Part shown: one piece after another, positions 40,139 through 49,745 of the stretch | Layout of the letters: each line of letters opens with the position of its first letter | Position numbering within the stretch: position 1 is the stretch's first letter | NCBI GenBank assembly: GCA_023091735.1 | Contig: JALKBU010000269.1 | Location: 1-52,969, forward strand | DNA length: 52,969 nucleotides | Reading direction: 5' to 3' | DNA from: Trichomonas tenax | Taxonomy: Eukaryota > Parabasalia > Trichomonadida > Trichomonadidae | Program-made: the position numbers and the translations under genes | The notes under the pieces: generated by a model | Databases searched by the model: none | Told to the model about the DNA's origin: nothing | What the model saw: only the letters and a program-made list of their open reading frames with translations

Positions 40139-40597
40139 TCAAATTGATTGCCAATCGATCCTCTTATCCATCACATTGTAGGCGAACTGTTGATTCTTTC
40201 TCGCTTCACGGTAGAAATCACCAAATACCGCATCGTCACGTTTATGAAGAAGTGTGACCAAAGCGAATGTCTGCCAAGCTTGGGGATGCTTTTTTCCTTC
40301 CCTTAGAAGATGTTTTTTCAATAGTTTGTATGATTCACACTCTTCCTTAGGCTTGCATCCTATCAAACATCCTTCTTCTCTTGACCTATCATTTTTCTTG
40401 CTGCTGCGTCCTGCAGATTTTGAAATTACTGCTTTCAATCCAATTGGTGATTCGAATTCTTGATATATCAGCAGGGTTTTTCCTATTAGCTTCATATCAT
40501 TTGATTCCTCTATCTCCTTAATTAGAGTGTAGAATGTTGCGTTATCAATAGGATCTATTCTTGAAAAATAATTTATTTTTTTTTTTTTGAGAATCAC
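40139..40597 (-). pseudogene. Unrecognised partial gene, 3' part
   Basis: 152 codons starting only with GTG behind a TAA; the first ATG is at codon 35. The content is convincingly protein-like: RIDPIDNATFYTLIKEIEES, KLIGKTLLIYQEFESPIGLK, a basic linker (SAGRSSKKNDRSREEG), then KKHPQAWQTFALVTLLHKRD and a natural end. It is helical, charged and has no membrane segment. I do not recognise the family. It is probably the C-terminal part of a larger gene whose 5' end was lost. Confidence 0.45.
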
Positions 40598-40959
40598 AGA
40601 AAATTTTTAGTGTGGCAGAACAAATTATTTTTAGAACAGAAGATGGATTTGGAAGCTCGAATTAATTCACAAGTGTAGCTTATCATGATATGAGTCTTTT
40701 CTGCAGTAAAACAAATGATTTTATTATTCGATAGAATGTATTTTTTTTATTAATTTGGCTGTCTGCCATATTGACCAATTTTTCACAGATAATCGAATTC
40801 GATTTATAAGTCGATAAAAAATATGTTTCATTCAATAAGTAGCAAAAACCAGGATTTTAGACCAAAGAGATATTTTCACCTTAATGTTATAATTTTGTTA
40901 ATTTTGCAAGGTTATTTTTACATTTCTTGATGGAGTTTTTGAGTTTTGATGAATCTAAA
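40598..40959. other. Intergenic, no gene seen
   Basis: AT-rich spacer with no coding-like frame. Confidence 0.3.
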
Positions 40960-41895
40960 TATTAGTTGATGGGTTTTATTATTATATCAATACCCAGGAT
41001 AAAACAACGACAGTAGGGAATGGACAACCGCAAAATATATGTCCACAAGATATTAAAATTTATCCATCAATAACATATCACAATGAAATATATTTAGTTA
41101 AATCAATTGCAAGAAATTCTTTCGATAGTTGCAAAATAAGAACGTTTTATGATATTCCGGAAGGAATTGAATTTATTGGGCAATCAGCATTTTAATAATG
41201 TTATTTTCAAAAGCAAATATTGACATTACCCAGAAGTTTAATTACTCTGGAATATAGATCATTCGCAGAAAATGAAATTTCAGAAGTCACAATTGTGACC
41301 GAATATGGAAGCAAATGGACAAATAGCATTTGCTAGAACAAATATTAAGAAGTTTATTGATCCAAACAATCAGTTCTTTTGTAATGATCATCAATATTGT
41401 CTTTATTCCAAAAATATGACGATTCTATATCAAGCTTCTGGATTTGTCTATGATTTAATTCTTCCTTCTGCAGTATCGACTTTATTTCCTCAAAGCGTTG
41501 ATGGAATCACTATCAGATCATTAACAATTCCTTGGTATGTAAAAATCAATGTATTAAAAAGTAATTCATATATTCGAAGTTGCAAATTACTTGAAAAAAT
41601 ATACATCAACTCAGACATTTAATCATATCCAGATTCATCAAATGCAAAGATCATAATGGAAGTTCCAAAATTGAAAACGTTATTTTATTCAGGTTGTACA
41701 AATCCCGATCCAAATTTTATTGATGATTCTCATCGCACCTCCAAGTTATTTGTTTATGACCAAAATATTACATCAATCAATAATATTCCAACTACACTCC
41801 TTCCATCATATAGGTGGCCAGTTTTGACATGCTTTATATCTTATCCACGAATTGGAATGCAATATCTTCAGATATTAATAAACATCTGCTTTTGA
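40960..41895 (+). pseudogene. BspA-like LRR gene, broken
   Basis: It starts inside the N-terminal cap (YYYINTQDKTTTVGNG), whose order and spacing match the intact BspA-like gene at 47145 (AYKITQNTLGIGT). LRRs follow (VKSIARNSFDSCKIRTFYDI, IPEGIEFIGQSAF), then TAA near 41195, further LRRs (LPRSLITLEYRSFAENEI), a frameshift near 41300, 41305-41622 (ASGFVYDLILPSAVSTL) and 41656-41895 (PKLKTLFYSGCTNPDPNF). No ATG, signal peptide or membrane anchor survives. Confidence 0.7.
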
Positions 41896-41937
41896 TGATT
41901 AAATTTTTAACCTTGAAAAAGTTTTATAAAAAAGAAT

Positions 41938-42692
41938 AGTTTTTCAATTCTTGGCCAATATATCAATGAACATCTAAATTTAACAGGATGTAGAAAGGAT
42001 TCAGTCCATTCATGCATATTTAGCAATATAATATCATACGGAGATAGATCAGCAATTTATTTTTATCAATCAAAAACTCTCAAACTTATATCATGCATCT
42101 TTCTATTCTGTAATACAAATCAAACTGGGACGGTTTATGCATTGACTGCTGTATTTCAGTGTTGCATATTTTCAAAAAAATATGCTAAATATTCATCAAT
42201 TTTCACAACAAAAGGAAACGTTAAAGTTTGTGATTCTTCATCTTTTAATTGTGAATGTTTGGATGAAACCTTAAGGAGTAAATTTATAAATGAAATTATG
42301 AATTTTAATGGAATCAATAGAGTTAAATTAAATAATTTCATTAACATTACTTCCTGTAGTGACTTATATGGGTTTATATCAATTGGCCGCAGAAAAATGA
42401 TAATGAATGATTGCTTTATTGAGTTAAAATATTTATCAGCACTTTTAAACCAGAAGGTAATGAATTAGTTCAAATATCAAATTCAATAGTCATCAATTTT
42501 CCAATAGATACTTCAATTTTGAAGACTACCTCAGTAAACATAATCGAATCGCGTGGCATTTTTACATATTTTGAAATATCATACATTGTTCCCAAGGCAT
42601 ATTGCAATTATGATTATCAATTATGTTCATGTTTAAATTTTCTTTTATTACCAATGAATGGAATTTTCTCATTGAATACTTTTGCTGTTTGA
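41938..42692 (+). pseudogene. Beta-helix surface-protein remnant, tandem copy 1
   Basis: Coding from 41938 (FSILGQYINEHLNLTGCRKD, SVHSCIFSN, SAIYFYQSKTLKLISCIF) through 42142-42468 and, after a frameshift near 42440, FKPEGNELVQISNSIVINF to a stop at 42690. It aligns segment by segment with 43565-44521 (SKHSCAFSYITTNNDGTAIY, KPDGNELAQIINTSIVINS). The membrane region of the second copy is only partly recognisable here (CSCLNFLLLP). No start codon precedes it. Confidence 0.65.
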
Positions 42693-42840
42693 TTTTTTTG
42701 ACATACTGCATACTGTAAAAATAAAACTCATATATATCTAAATTCACTGTTTTCATTGATAAATAATACAACTCTATGAAAAAAATGCAATAGTTTGGTA
42801 TTAAAAACTGTTCTCGGATCATATTATTAAGGCAATAAAT

Positions 42841-43489
42841 TTATATAAAAAGTACAATCATAGGACTGATTAAATTTAATGGATAAAACTTATGCTGTTC
42901 GCATGTTAGAGGATTCATTTTTCTTGGACAATCTTGATTTTTAAAACACAAATCACCAAAGAAATCTAACTTGTAAATTCTAAAATCTCTGAAGCCACCA
43001 CTATTCCTACCATTCATTATCATTTTGATGGTTGAATAAGTGTTATTAACATTGACTTTTCGAGTTAAAACTTTCAATGGAGGATAAACATCTGCATTAA
43101 TGACCTGATCAATAATTTCATAATTTACTCCATCATTAGAGCCTTCAATTGTCCAATTGACGGGAGTATACCAATAAGGTCTTAAGTCAGTTCTTGGTGA
43201 TTGATATGAATAATGTGTCATATATAATTTCTTATTGGTAAATGTAACAAATAAAGCAGGATCCACTGTTGCATTATATGATCTTATGTGAAAGTCAACA
43301 TTTTTATCAAAAGCATATTCACATGCAGTGTCTGGGCAAATATTGCAGTAACATTTATAATCAATTGATCTTTCTCTATGGAAGAACCCGTTGATATCGT
43401 TGTTTAATTTTGGCCATAAGAATCTAATATCAATTTTTGAGCGATATAAAAATGCAGATTTTGTAAATAACCTTAACGTAAGTATCCAA
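42841..43489 (-). pseudogene. F5/8-type C (discoidin-like) domain fragment
   Basis: Open minus-strand frame of 216 codons behind a TAA, no ATG at its start. A short Cys-rich segment (YKCYCNICPDTACEYAFD) precedes a galactose-binding-like beta-sandwich: NATVDPALFVTF, NWTIEGSNDGVNYEIID, and the closing strand GGFRDFRIYKLDFFG, which is characteristic of F5/8C domains. The tail (NLISPMIVLFI) is weakly hydrophobic. Such domains bind carbohydrate or phospholipid at cell surfaces. As no start or signal peptide is present it is probably the 3' portion of a lost gene. It lies antisense between two tandem beta-helix copies. Confidence 0.6.
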
Positions 43490-43564
43490 GGTTATTGCCT
43501 AATCTTAATTCTTATGGTATAAAATCAATATTAATTTAATTTATAATATTGCCTTTAATTTATA

Positions 43565-44521
43565 ATGTTGCCTTTAAATTATTGGTCAATATTTAGTGAG
43601 CGACAAAATTTAACAAATTTTCAAAAAGATTCAAAACATTCATGCGCATTTAGTTATATTACTACAAACAATGATGGAACTGCAATTTATTATGCTCAAT
43701 CAAAATCATTAACAATATTTTCATGTTATTTTCAATATTGGAACACCAGCCGAACAGGAACAATTTATTCTTTCAAACCTATAATTCGTTGCTGCATATT
43801 GTTTAATAATATTGCAAAATCAGCAGCTGCATTTATGATAGTTAATTCAGCTGTGATTGAACATTCATCAACATTAGGAAGCAAGTTTCTTTCTGATGCC
43901 TCATGATTATATCATGGTTCAAATACTCTATCAAATTTTAATTCAACTAATTCTCAACCTGTTCATCAATTGTAGGCGATTAGAACAGATGGAAATGCAG
44001 AATTGACATTTAATCAATTTATCAATTGTGGACATGATTATGGTGGTGCAACATTAGAAGCATATGATAATCAGTGTCGAGTATCAACCAATATTTTCAT
44101 AAATATTTCGACAGCTGGATTTTTTACTATTGGAAGATGTTGATTATATGTTAATAATTGTTACATTGATCTCGGAGAATGCAGCTGCTTTATTAGTTTA
44201 TACAAACCTGATGGAAATGAACTTGCTCAAATCATTAATACAAGTATTGTCATCAACTCCAACATCGAGACATCAATATTGCAAACAGCTTCAGAAAATG
44301 TATTTAACTCTTCCATGACTTTGGAATTTACTATTATTGAGAGCATTCCAAACTATCATGAAAAAATTTGCTCTTGTGTGGAAAAAAGATCCTTTTTGTT
44401 TTTGTTTTCCTTACTTGTTTTCATCATCATATATATATTTAAATATCATCGGCATCAGATAAAGCAATTAAAATTATATGCAAAGGAAGTTTCAATGTCT
44501 GGCAAGAATTGTTATTTTTAA
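43565..44521 (+). pseudogene. Beta-helix surface-protein gene with membrane anchor, tandem copy 2
   Basis: 43565-43906 opens with ATG (MLPLNYWSIFSERQNLTNFQ) and beta-helix rungs (SLTIFSCYFQYWNTSRTG), then stops; coding resumes after frameshifts (FNQFINCGHDYGGATLEAYD near 44030; YVNNCYIDLGECSCFISLYK near 44145, just after a TGA) and runs to 44521. The end gives the family's full C-terminus: Cys pair (KICSCVEKR), a transmembrane helix (SFLFLFSLLVFIIIYIF) and a basic tail (KYHRHQIKQLKLYAKE). So the intact form was a type I surface protein. At least three lesions. Confidence 0.7.
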
Positions 44522-44830
44522 GGGGAGTTGCTTGGCAATTTTGAAATTGAGTTTGAATATAAACGCATGCATTTGGATTCGTTAAATTGATAAAATGTAA
44601 TGAATTGATACTGTCAGATGTCAAAAAACATCTTATATCAAAAATATACATGAAAGCAACGTAGATATATGAATCATTCCACACATTGAAAAACAAAATT
44701 GAGAACAAGAAATATTTGAATTTTCAACAAAAAATATTACATCTGTATAATTTCCTTGTTCAGCAGTTAATGAAATGTTGTTAAATGAATTAAAGCTTGC
44801 TGTAATGTTTGAAGAAATATGGTAGTAATC
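44520..44830 (-). pseudogene. Beta-helix remnant, antisense
   Basis: Two minus-strand frames: 44815-44660 (SNITASFNSFNNISLTAEQG, IFFVENSNISCSQFCFSMCG) and 44690-44520 (IRCFLTSDSINSLHFINLTN, CVYIQTQFQNCQATPLKNN). Both have the Asn/Ser/Cys rung character of the beta-helix family and are out of phase. Converges with the 43565-44521 gene. Confidence 0.45.
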
Positions 44831-46082
44831 TAGGAGCTGTTGTTATTTATAAATAACATTGATTATAATATGGTAATGATTGAAGCGAGGCCTGCGAAAT
44901 GATGGGAATGTTAAAAACTCTTTCAAATCATAATCAAAATCGAGATATTTTCAAAACTTGTTATTTTAGTCATCTTCTCCATATAAATGTTACCACTGGC
45001 ATGATTTAGTGACATGTGTATCAAGAAGATGATAAAAACAACAAGTTTTGTTGGTGATTCATGTTTCTCCAACAACTATGTGACAATAGCACATTAAGGC
45101 TTGAGAAATCTAATAAAAAGACCACATATACCATTGGCACACAGTGATGGATGAATTTTTATCAGCTAATTTACATTGATTTATATAATATTGTGTTTAA
45201 GTCCTTTTTCTCGTTACAGAAGCCACTGCATACATGTGCAATGACTGAAGAACCGATAAGGAGGACCCAAACACAACAATTGGACGAGTTTTGATTTTTC
45301 ATTCCACCAGATGTCGGTTGCACAATAAAACTTAAAGAGTGTGATAGCAAGTTGCACTGCATTATTACAACAAAGTATTGGTGGGAATTAATTTCGATAT
45401 TCTGGGTCGATTTTGAAATGCTGTTCTATGCACTCCAAATTGATTCAGAAGCCAAAGAAATGTTTGTCATTGACTTCTGAATCGATTTGGAGTGCATAGA
45501 ACAACATTTTCACTGTTTTTCATGATTTCACCCTACCAAATATGGAACACATTTGAGACTTTGAAATTGCGATAAAAGTGTGCTATATAACTCAGACACA
45601 ATATTCGATGTGAGACTGTCTTGTGAATATATTATACTATGCAATCTTTGAGATATATGCATTGTATTGGCAAGAAAATCATACATTATTGACTCCTTAG
45701 AGTGTCAAATTTGTTGACACAACATCAACATCGAACACATTCAATATTACTAACAGAGGCATGAAACAATTAAAACACCCATCTGCAGTTTTATGTAATA
45801 GGCATTGTGCATGACAAAACATAAAAAATACAAATTTTTGAAATAATACAATATTTAAAAGAAGTAAATGTTGTGCTATCATTCTAATCACATCAATATC
45901 ACAATAAGAATTACTCATATAATAAAGTTATACATATAAGAGTATCAACAATCATGTTTTCAAAAAGAATCTCAAATGCTAATTAACCAACTTTTTGTAA
46001 CCAATGCATTTATGCATTGAGCCAGATTCCATATCAGCCACTGGTCATTACAGCATAAGTTATTGGTCATAATATTGATACT
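44831..46082. other. Gene-free stretch around the 45422 hairpin
   Basis: About 1.25 kb without a convincing gene. Short minus-strand frames at 45362-45171 and 45918-45697 have no recognisable content. The hairpin at 45422-45503 is the only structured feature seen. Confidence 0.35.
45422..45503. repeat. Hairpin with 30-bp near-perfect arms
   Basis: Arm 45422-45451 (starts TGTTCTATGCACTCC) pairs with 45474-45503 over 30 positions. The one non-Watson-Crick position would be a G.U pair in RNA. The loop is 22 nt. No coding frame runs through it. Size and shape resemble a small-RNA precursor or a fold-back element. Confidence 0.8.
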
Positions 46083-46438
46083 TTAATGCCGAAAAGGCTG
46101 CTTCTCCAAATTTGGCGAAAACAAGGCGATAAAAAATTTGGATTGTCTATTAGTTCTTGCATCAGCAAAATAAAAAATAAGATTTTCTGGATCTTCAATA
46201 TTGGCAACATGAAAGAAAATCAAATCTGAAGGATTTTGGTTGGTGTACTCTTGAATGATGTTAGTAGTATTAACATAGTGATTGTTACTATGTTGTGGAG
46301 CTTAAACAATTTTTACAAAGAATTTCGATAATTGCTTAATGAACGTTGATTGTACAAGTAAAATGAGAGCTGATTTTGCTTTGGTATATGTAATTCTTGA
46401 CATGTGATACGAATCGCGTCCGCTGTTGTGCCGCCTAT
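46083..46438 (-). pseudogene. Unrecognised decayed gene
   Basis: Minus-strand coding-like pieces: from 46438 GGTTADAIRITCQELHIPKQ, LSFYLYNQRSLSNYRNSL, then a stop; and, from about 46270, TTNIIQEYTNQNPSDLIFFH, NIEDPENLIFYFADARTN, FIALFSPNLEKQPFRH and a stop at 46083-46085. The two parts are out of phase, and no start fits. The family is not recognised; the segments look like a soluble globular protein. Confidence 0.4.
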
Positions 46439-46659
46439 AAGAAAATAATGTTAGATATATTCACGAAAGAACGTACTGGTTGGTGTGTATATCATATTCT
46501 TTGTAAGTCCTTCTGGATGATTATGAATAAATTTAACTTTTAAAATTCATCAGACAAGAGATCCAATAGTCTTGGTTTGGAGAAGAAATTCAGAACAGTG
46601 TGGAGTTTACTCTTTCTGCTTTATGTTTATTTTAATCATTAGTGTACATTAAATGAACA

Positions 46660-46760
46660 AAAAAAGATAAGAGAGAAAAGGAGAGGGAAAAAGAGGAAGA
46701 GAAGAAGGGAGGACATCTTTGCCGGAGGCCCGATTTTTTTTTTAACTTCCAAAATAGACC
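46660..46760 (-). repeat. Dispersed repeat B, partial inverted copy 3
   Basis: Read on the minus strand it gives an A-run, CGGGCCTCCGGC, AAAGATGTCC and a long C/T-rich tract, in the same order as 29045-29175 but with ~60 bp missing. On the plus strand it appears as a striking G/A tract. Confidence 0.6.
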
Positions 46761-46940
46761 ATTTTTCACCAAAATAGAAACATTAATTCTTTATCAAGCT
46801 GAAGGATATTTTGATGATTTAGTAATTCTTTCATCTGTTGTAACTCTCCATCCTCAATGTACTGAAATTTCAATTACATGTTTAACTTTACCTCATAAGA
46901 TTAAATTTGAATTAAATAAATGTGATCCCTATTGAGAGGG

Positions 46941-46979
46941 ATAATAAAAAATTTAAACATTTTGTCATGACAAAATGTT
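46941..46979 (+). promoter_or_regulatory. Perfect 24-bp palindrome in a direct-repeat unit upstream of the BspA gene
   Basis: 46956-46979 reads AACATTTTGTCA followed by its exact reverse complement. The 29-bp unit that contains its left half (46941-46969) recurs at 47108-47137 with one extra A, ending 8 nt before the BspA ATG. A dimeric transcription factor site is possible; no known trichomonad motif is recognised. Confidence 0.45.
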
Positions 46980-47107
46980 ATTCTATAAGTTAAGACGTAA
47001 ATTGAATTGTTTTGCATCAATGATTTTTGGATGAAACGCTTTGGTTATTGATCATTGTTAAAAATGAAGTGAAATATGACATGTAATATTTTTGATCTGT
47101 CATGTAA

Positions 47108-47137
47108 ATAATAAAAAAATTTAAACATTTTGTCATG
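47108..47137 (+). repeat. Second copy of the upstream 29-bp unit, next to the BspA start
   Basis: Matches 46941-46969 except for one added A in the A-run. It retains only the left half of the palindrome (AACATTTTGTCATG) and abuts the coding region, so it is well placed to act as core promoter. Confidence 0.55.
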
Positions 47138-47144
47138 TAAAAAA

Positions 47145-49235
47145 ATGACAAATTTATCAATGCTTCCCTATTTCCTTTTTTCCTGCAATTGCAAAAGCGT
47201 TAATGCGGAGGAAATCAGACTCAACATATCCAACCAAGAAGTTTTGGCGTATAAAATTACACAAAACACCCTTGGAATTGGAACATCGGAACCAAAAAGG
47301 CCAGCAGTCAATCCTGCATACAAAGGAGTACTCAACATCGATGAATCATACGCTGTTAATGGTGTAACTTATACTATTGTAGAAATTGGAAATTATTCAT
47401 TTTATGATACGAGAATTGAATCAATAAAAATACCGAAATCAGTAAAGAAGATCGGAAGCTATGCATTCGCCAAATTAACAACTGTTAAAGCAATGAATTT
47501 TCCTCAAGTTGAAGAAGTCGCTGATTACGCTTTCCTGGAAGTTAAATCAGACTTCACGTTTACAAGCAGCCTGAAGAAACTCGGAAGCAGTGCCTTCCGT
47601 GATGCAGATATTTCTAATAAATTAGATTTATCAAAAACAAGCGTGAAAGTTATTCCTACAGAGTGTTTCTACAGTGCCTACATTGAAGATTTAATTGTTC
47701 TTCCTGATGCACTTGCAACAATCGAAGGAAGCGCATTTTTGTATGCAAAAGTCAAAGAAATCATTTTCCCTGCAAATTTAGCTGAAATCGGCTTTGCTGC
47801 TTTCGAACACAGCGAAGTAAATAGTGTTGATTTCAGAGCAACAAGCATTAAAGCGATTCCTGATTCCTGCTTCAATTTCGCTCAGCAGCTTCGTGTTATT
47901 CACTTAAATGATAAATTAGAGTCGATTGGAAAAGAAGCGTTTGCAAGTTCTGACTTAATTGATGTTATTTTCCCAGCGTCGCTGAAAACAATTGATGAAT
48001 TCTGCTTCACAGAGAGTAACAAACTTTCTTCCATCGATCTCAGCAACACTAAAATCACAACAATCCCAGCAGGTTGTTTCCAAAAGTGCCCAATAACAAT
48101 GCTCAAGCTGCCACCAAATCTCATCGAGATCGGTCCTGCAGCATTCGTGGGTTCTCAGTTTGATTCCATCAAATTACCGAAATCTGTTGAAACTATTGGT
48201 GAAAAGGCTTTCCAAGCAAACAGTGAACTGAAGTCGATCGAATTTCCAACAATTCTCAAATCAATTGGTGGAAAGGCTTTCTTTGGAACAGGTTTAACAT
48301 CAGTTGTCATCCCAGACAACATCAAAATCATCGAATCATCAACATTCGAAGCATGCGATCACCTAGAAAGTGCTGAATTCTATGCGCCAACAATCAAAGA
48401 CCAAGCATTCTATTGTTGTGGTAAATTAACAACAGTTAAATTTATGAACACAGTAACAATTGGCGATAAAGCGTTTTCATTCACAAATTTGACAACTCTC
48501 GAACTTCCTGGCACAACGGCAACACTCGGAGTTAGATCATTCGAAATGAACAGCCATCTTCTCAATATTAAGCTCGATCAGACAAAAATTTTGATTATTC
48601 CTGAATATTGTTTCTTCTCGTGTTTCAACCTTGAAGATGCTTCATTCCCGAAGAATGACTTTAGAATCAATGGAGGGGCCTTCCAACATTGCGGATTTAA
48701 GAATATTAAACTCGAAAATAACTGCATTTACTTGGAAGCACGCGCTTTCATGCAGTGCTCATTTTTAAAGACAGTTGACTTATCAACATCACGTATTCCT
48801 TTCATCGATGATCATACATTTTTCGGATGTGATGATTTAGAAACTTTAGCTTTAAGCGATGTCACAATGAAAATAGGCTCTGAGGTTGTTCCAGTCAACA
48901 CTTCTAATATCTATTACTGCGGAACAAGCTGTTTTGCAGGAGATTGTGATCTTCCACAGACAATTCTTGTTCCTCAGGGATATTCTTGTGCAAAATTCGG
49001 TTCTTCAAAAATCAAGATGGTTTCTGACTTCCCATATCCTGTTGACACACATAAAGGAAAAAGAAGAAACTTTGCTCTTGATGCATTGTTTATTATCCTT
49101 GGCGTAATGATCTTTGGAGGCGCTGGATTCTATATCTACTACAAGTTCAACAAACATCGGCAATTGAAGGATGAAGGATATTTAATTTCAGCCGCTGACA
49201 TGCAATCAAAGGATGAATCGAATCTCTTCACATAA
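47145..49235 (+). CDS. BspA-like leucine-rich-repeat surface protein
   Basis: 696 aa from ATG 47145 (the in-frame TTG five codons earlier is rejected). Residues 1-~21 are a plausible signal peptide (MLPYFLFSCNCKSVNA then EE). A short cap is followed by about 20 TpLRR/LRR_5 repeats of ~23 residues (e.g. IKIPKSVKKIGSYAF, IFPANLAEIGFAAFEHS, FPTILKSIGGKAFFGTG). A juxtamembrane Cys-containing segment precedes one transmembrane helix at ~645-666 (LDALFIILGVMIFGGAGFYI) and a 30-residue tail. BspA-like proteins are thought to mediate adhesion to host cells, bacteria or matrix; that role is known for the family, not shown here. Intact, unlike the six relics of this family elsewhere in the window, and with better codon bias. 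Confidence 0.93.
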   Translation: MTNLSMLPYFLFSCNCKSVNAEEIRLNISNQEVLAYKITQNTLGIGTSEPKRPAVNPAYKGVLNIDESYAVNGVTYTIVEIGNYSFYDTRIESIKIPKSVKKIGSYAFAKLTTVKAMNFPQVEEVADYAFLEVKSDFTFTSSLKKLGSSAFRDADISNKLDLSKTSVKVIPTECFYSAYIEDLIVLPDALATIEGSAFLYAKVKEIIFPANLAEIGFAAFEHSEVNSVDFRATSIKAIPDSCFNFAQQLRVIHLNDKLESIGKEAFASSDLIDVIFPASLKTIDEFCFTESNKLSSIDLSNTKITTIPAGCFQKCPITMLKLPPNLIEIGPAAFVGSQFDSIKLPKSVETIGEKAFQANSELKSIEFPTILKSIGGKAFFGTGLTSVVIPDNIKIIESSTFEACDHLESAEFYAPTIKDQAFYCCGKLTTVKFMNTVTIGDKAFSFTNLTTLELPGTTATLGVRSFEMNSHLLNIKLDQTKILIIPEYCFFSCFNLEDASFPKNDFRINGGAFQHCGFKNIKLENNCIYLEARAFMQCSFLKTVDLSTSRIPFIDDHTFFGCDDLETLALSDVTMKIGSEVVPVNTSNIYYCGTSCFAGDCDLPQTILVPQGYSCAKFGSSKIKMVSDFPYPVDTHKGKRRNFALDALFIILGVMIFGGAGFYIYYKFNKHRQLKDEGYLISAADMQSKDESNLFT

Positions 49236-49640
49236 CTTTTTCTATACACCCCTTAATTTTTTCCTAAAAATCAACCGCTTTTTCATCTTTTTCATTATTT
49301 TTCGAAAATTTTGTAAAATTCCAACTTTTCTTTGATCATTTAAAAGCATTTCTTGAATGTATTTATTTTATAGTGGACATTAGTTTGAAAAACGAAATAA
49401 ATATTTGACATCATAAAAAATATTGTCAATTTATGAATATTATTATATAGATATCCGACCACTCAGTTTTTGTTGCCCTGGGATACGCTTTTTGGGATTT
49501 GGTTTTATTATTAAGTGTTTATTTTGATGATTTTTTTATTATTTAATATGTTTGATATATCAAAAAATGGATATGAAATGATAAATTTGAACAAAACATA
49601 AGCTAAAAATTTATAATCGGTAGTAGTATAGTAAGAGAGT
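49236..49640. other. 3' region of the BspA gene; mariner end-like scrap
   Basis: AT-rich. At 49474-49488 GCCCTGGGATACGC resembles the inner part of the mariner terminal repeat (GCCCTGAGATACGC at 8989-9002), so a solo end or relic may be present. No coding frame is seen. Confidence 0.3.
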
Positions 49641-49649
49641 TACTTTTTG

Positions 49650-49745
49650 CGTAAAAAAGCACTTTTCCGGCTCCTCGCGACGAGCGACAGCGAGGCGCTG
49701 GGACTGTTAGGAGAGGCTAAGCCCCTCCCAAACCCTCCCCAATAA
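49650..49745. repeat. GC-rich island, probable dispersed-repeat piece
   Basis: About 95 bp at roughly 60-65 percent G+C inside very AT-rich DNA, with CGCGACGAGCGACAGCGAGG and runs of CCCTCCC. Base content this different from its surroundings suggests a mobile-element end or foreign insertion. No second copy was noticed in the window. Confidence 0.4.

Noticed and set aside
44130..44318. 62-codon plus-strand frame
   Set aside because: Out-of-phase reading of the beta-helix gene; the correct frame gives YVNNCYIDLGECSCF and joins the membrane C-terminus.
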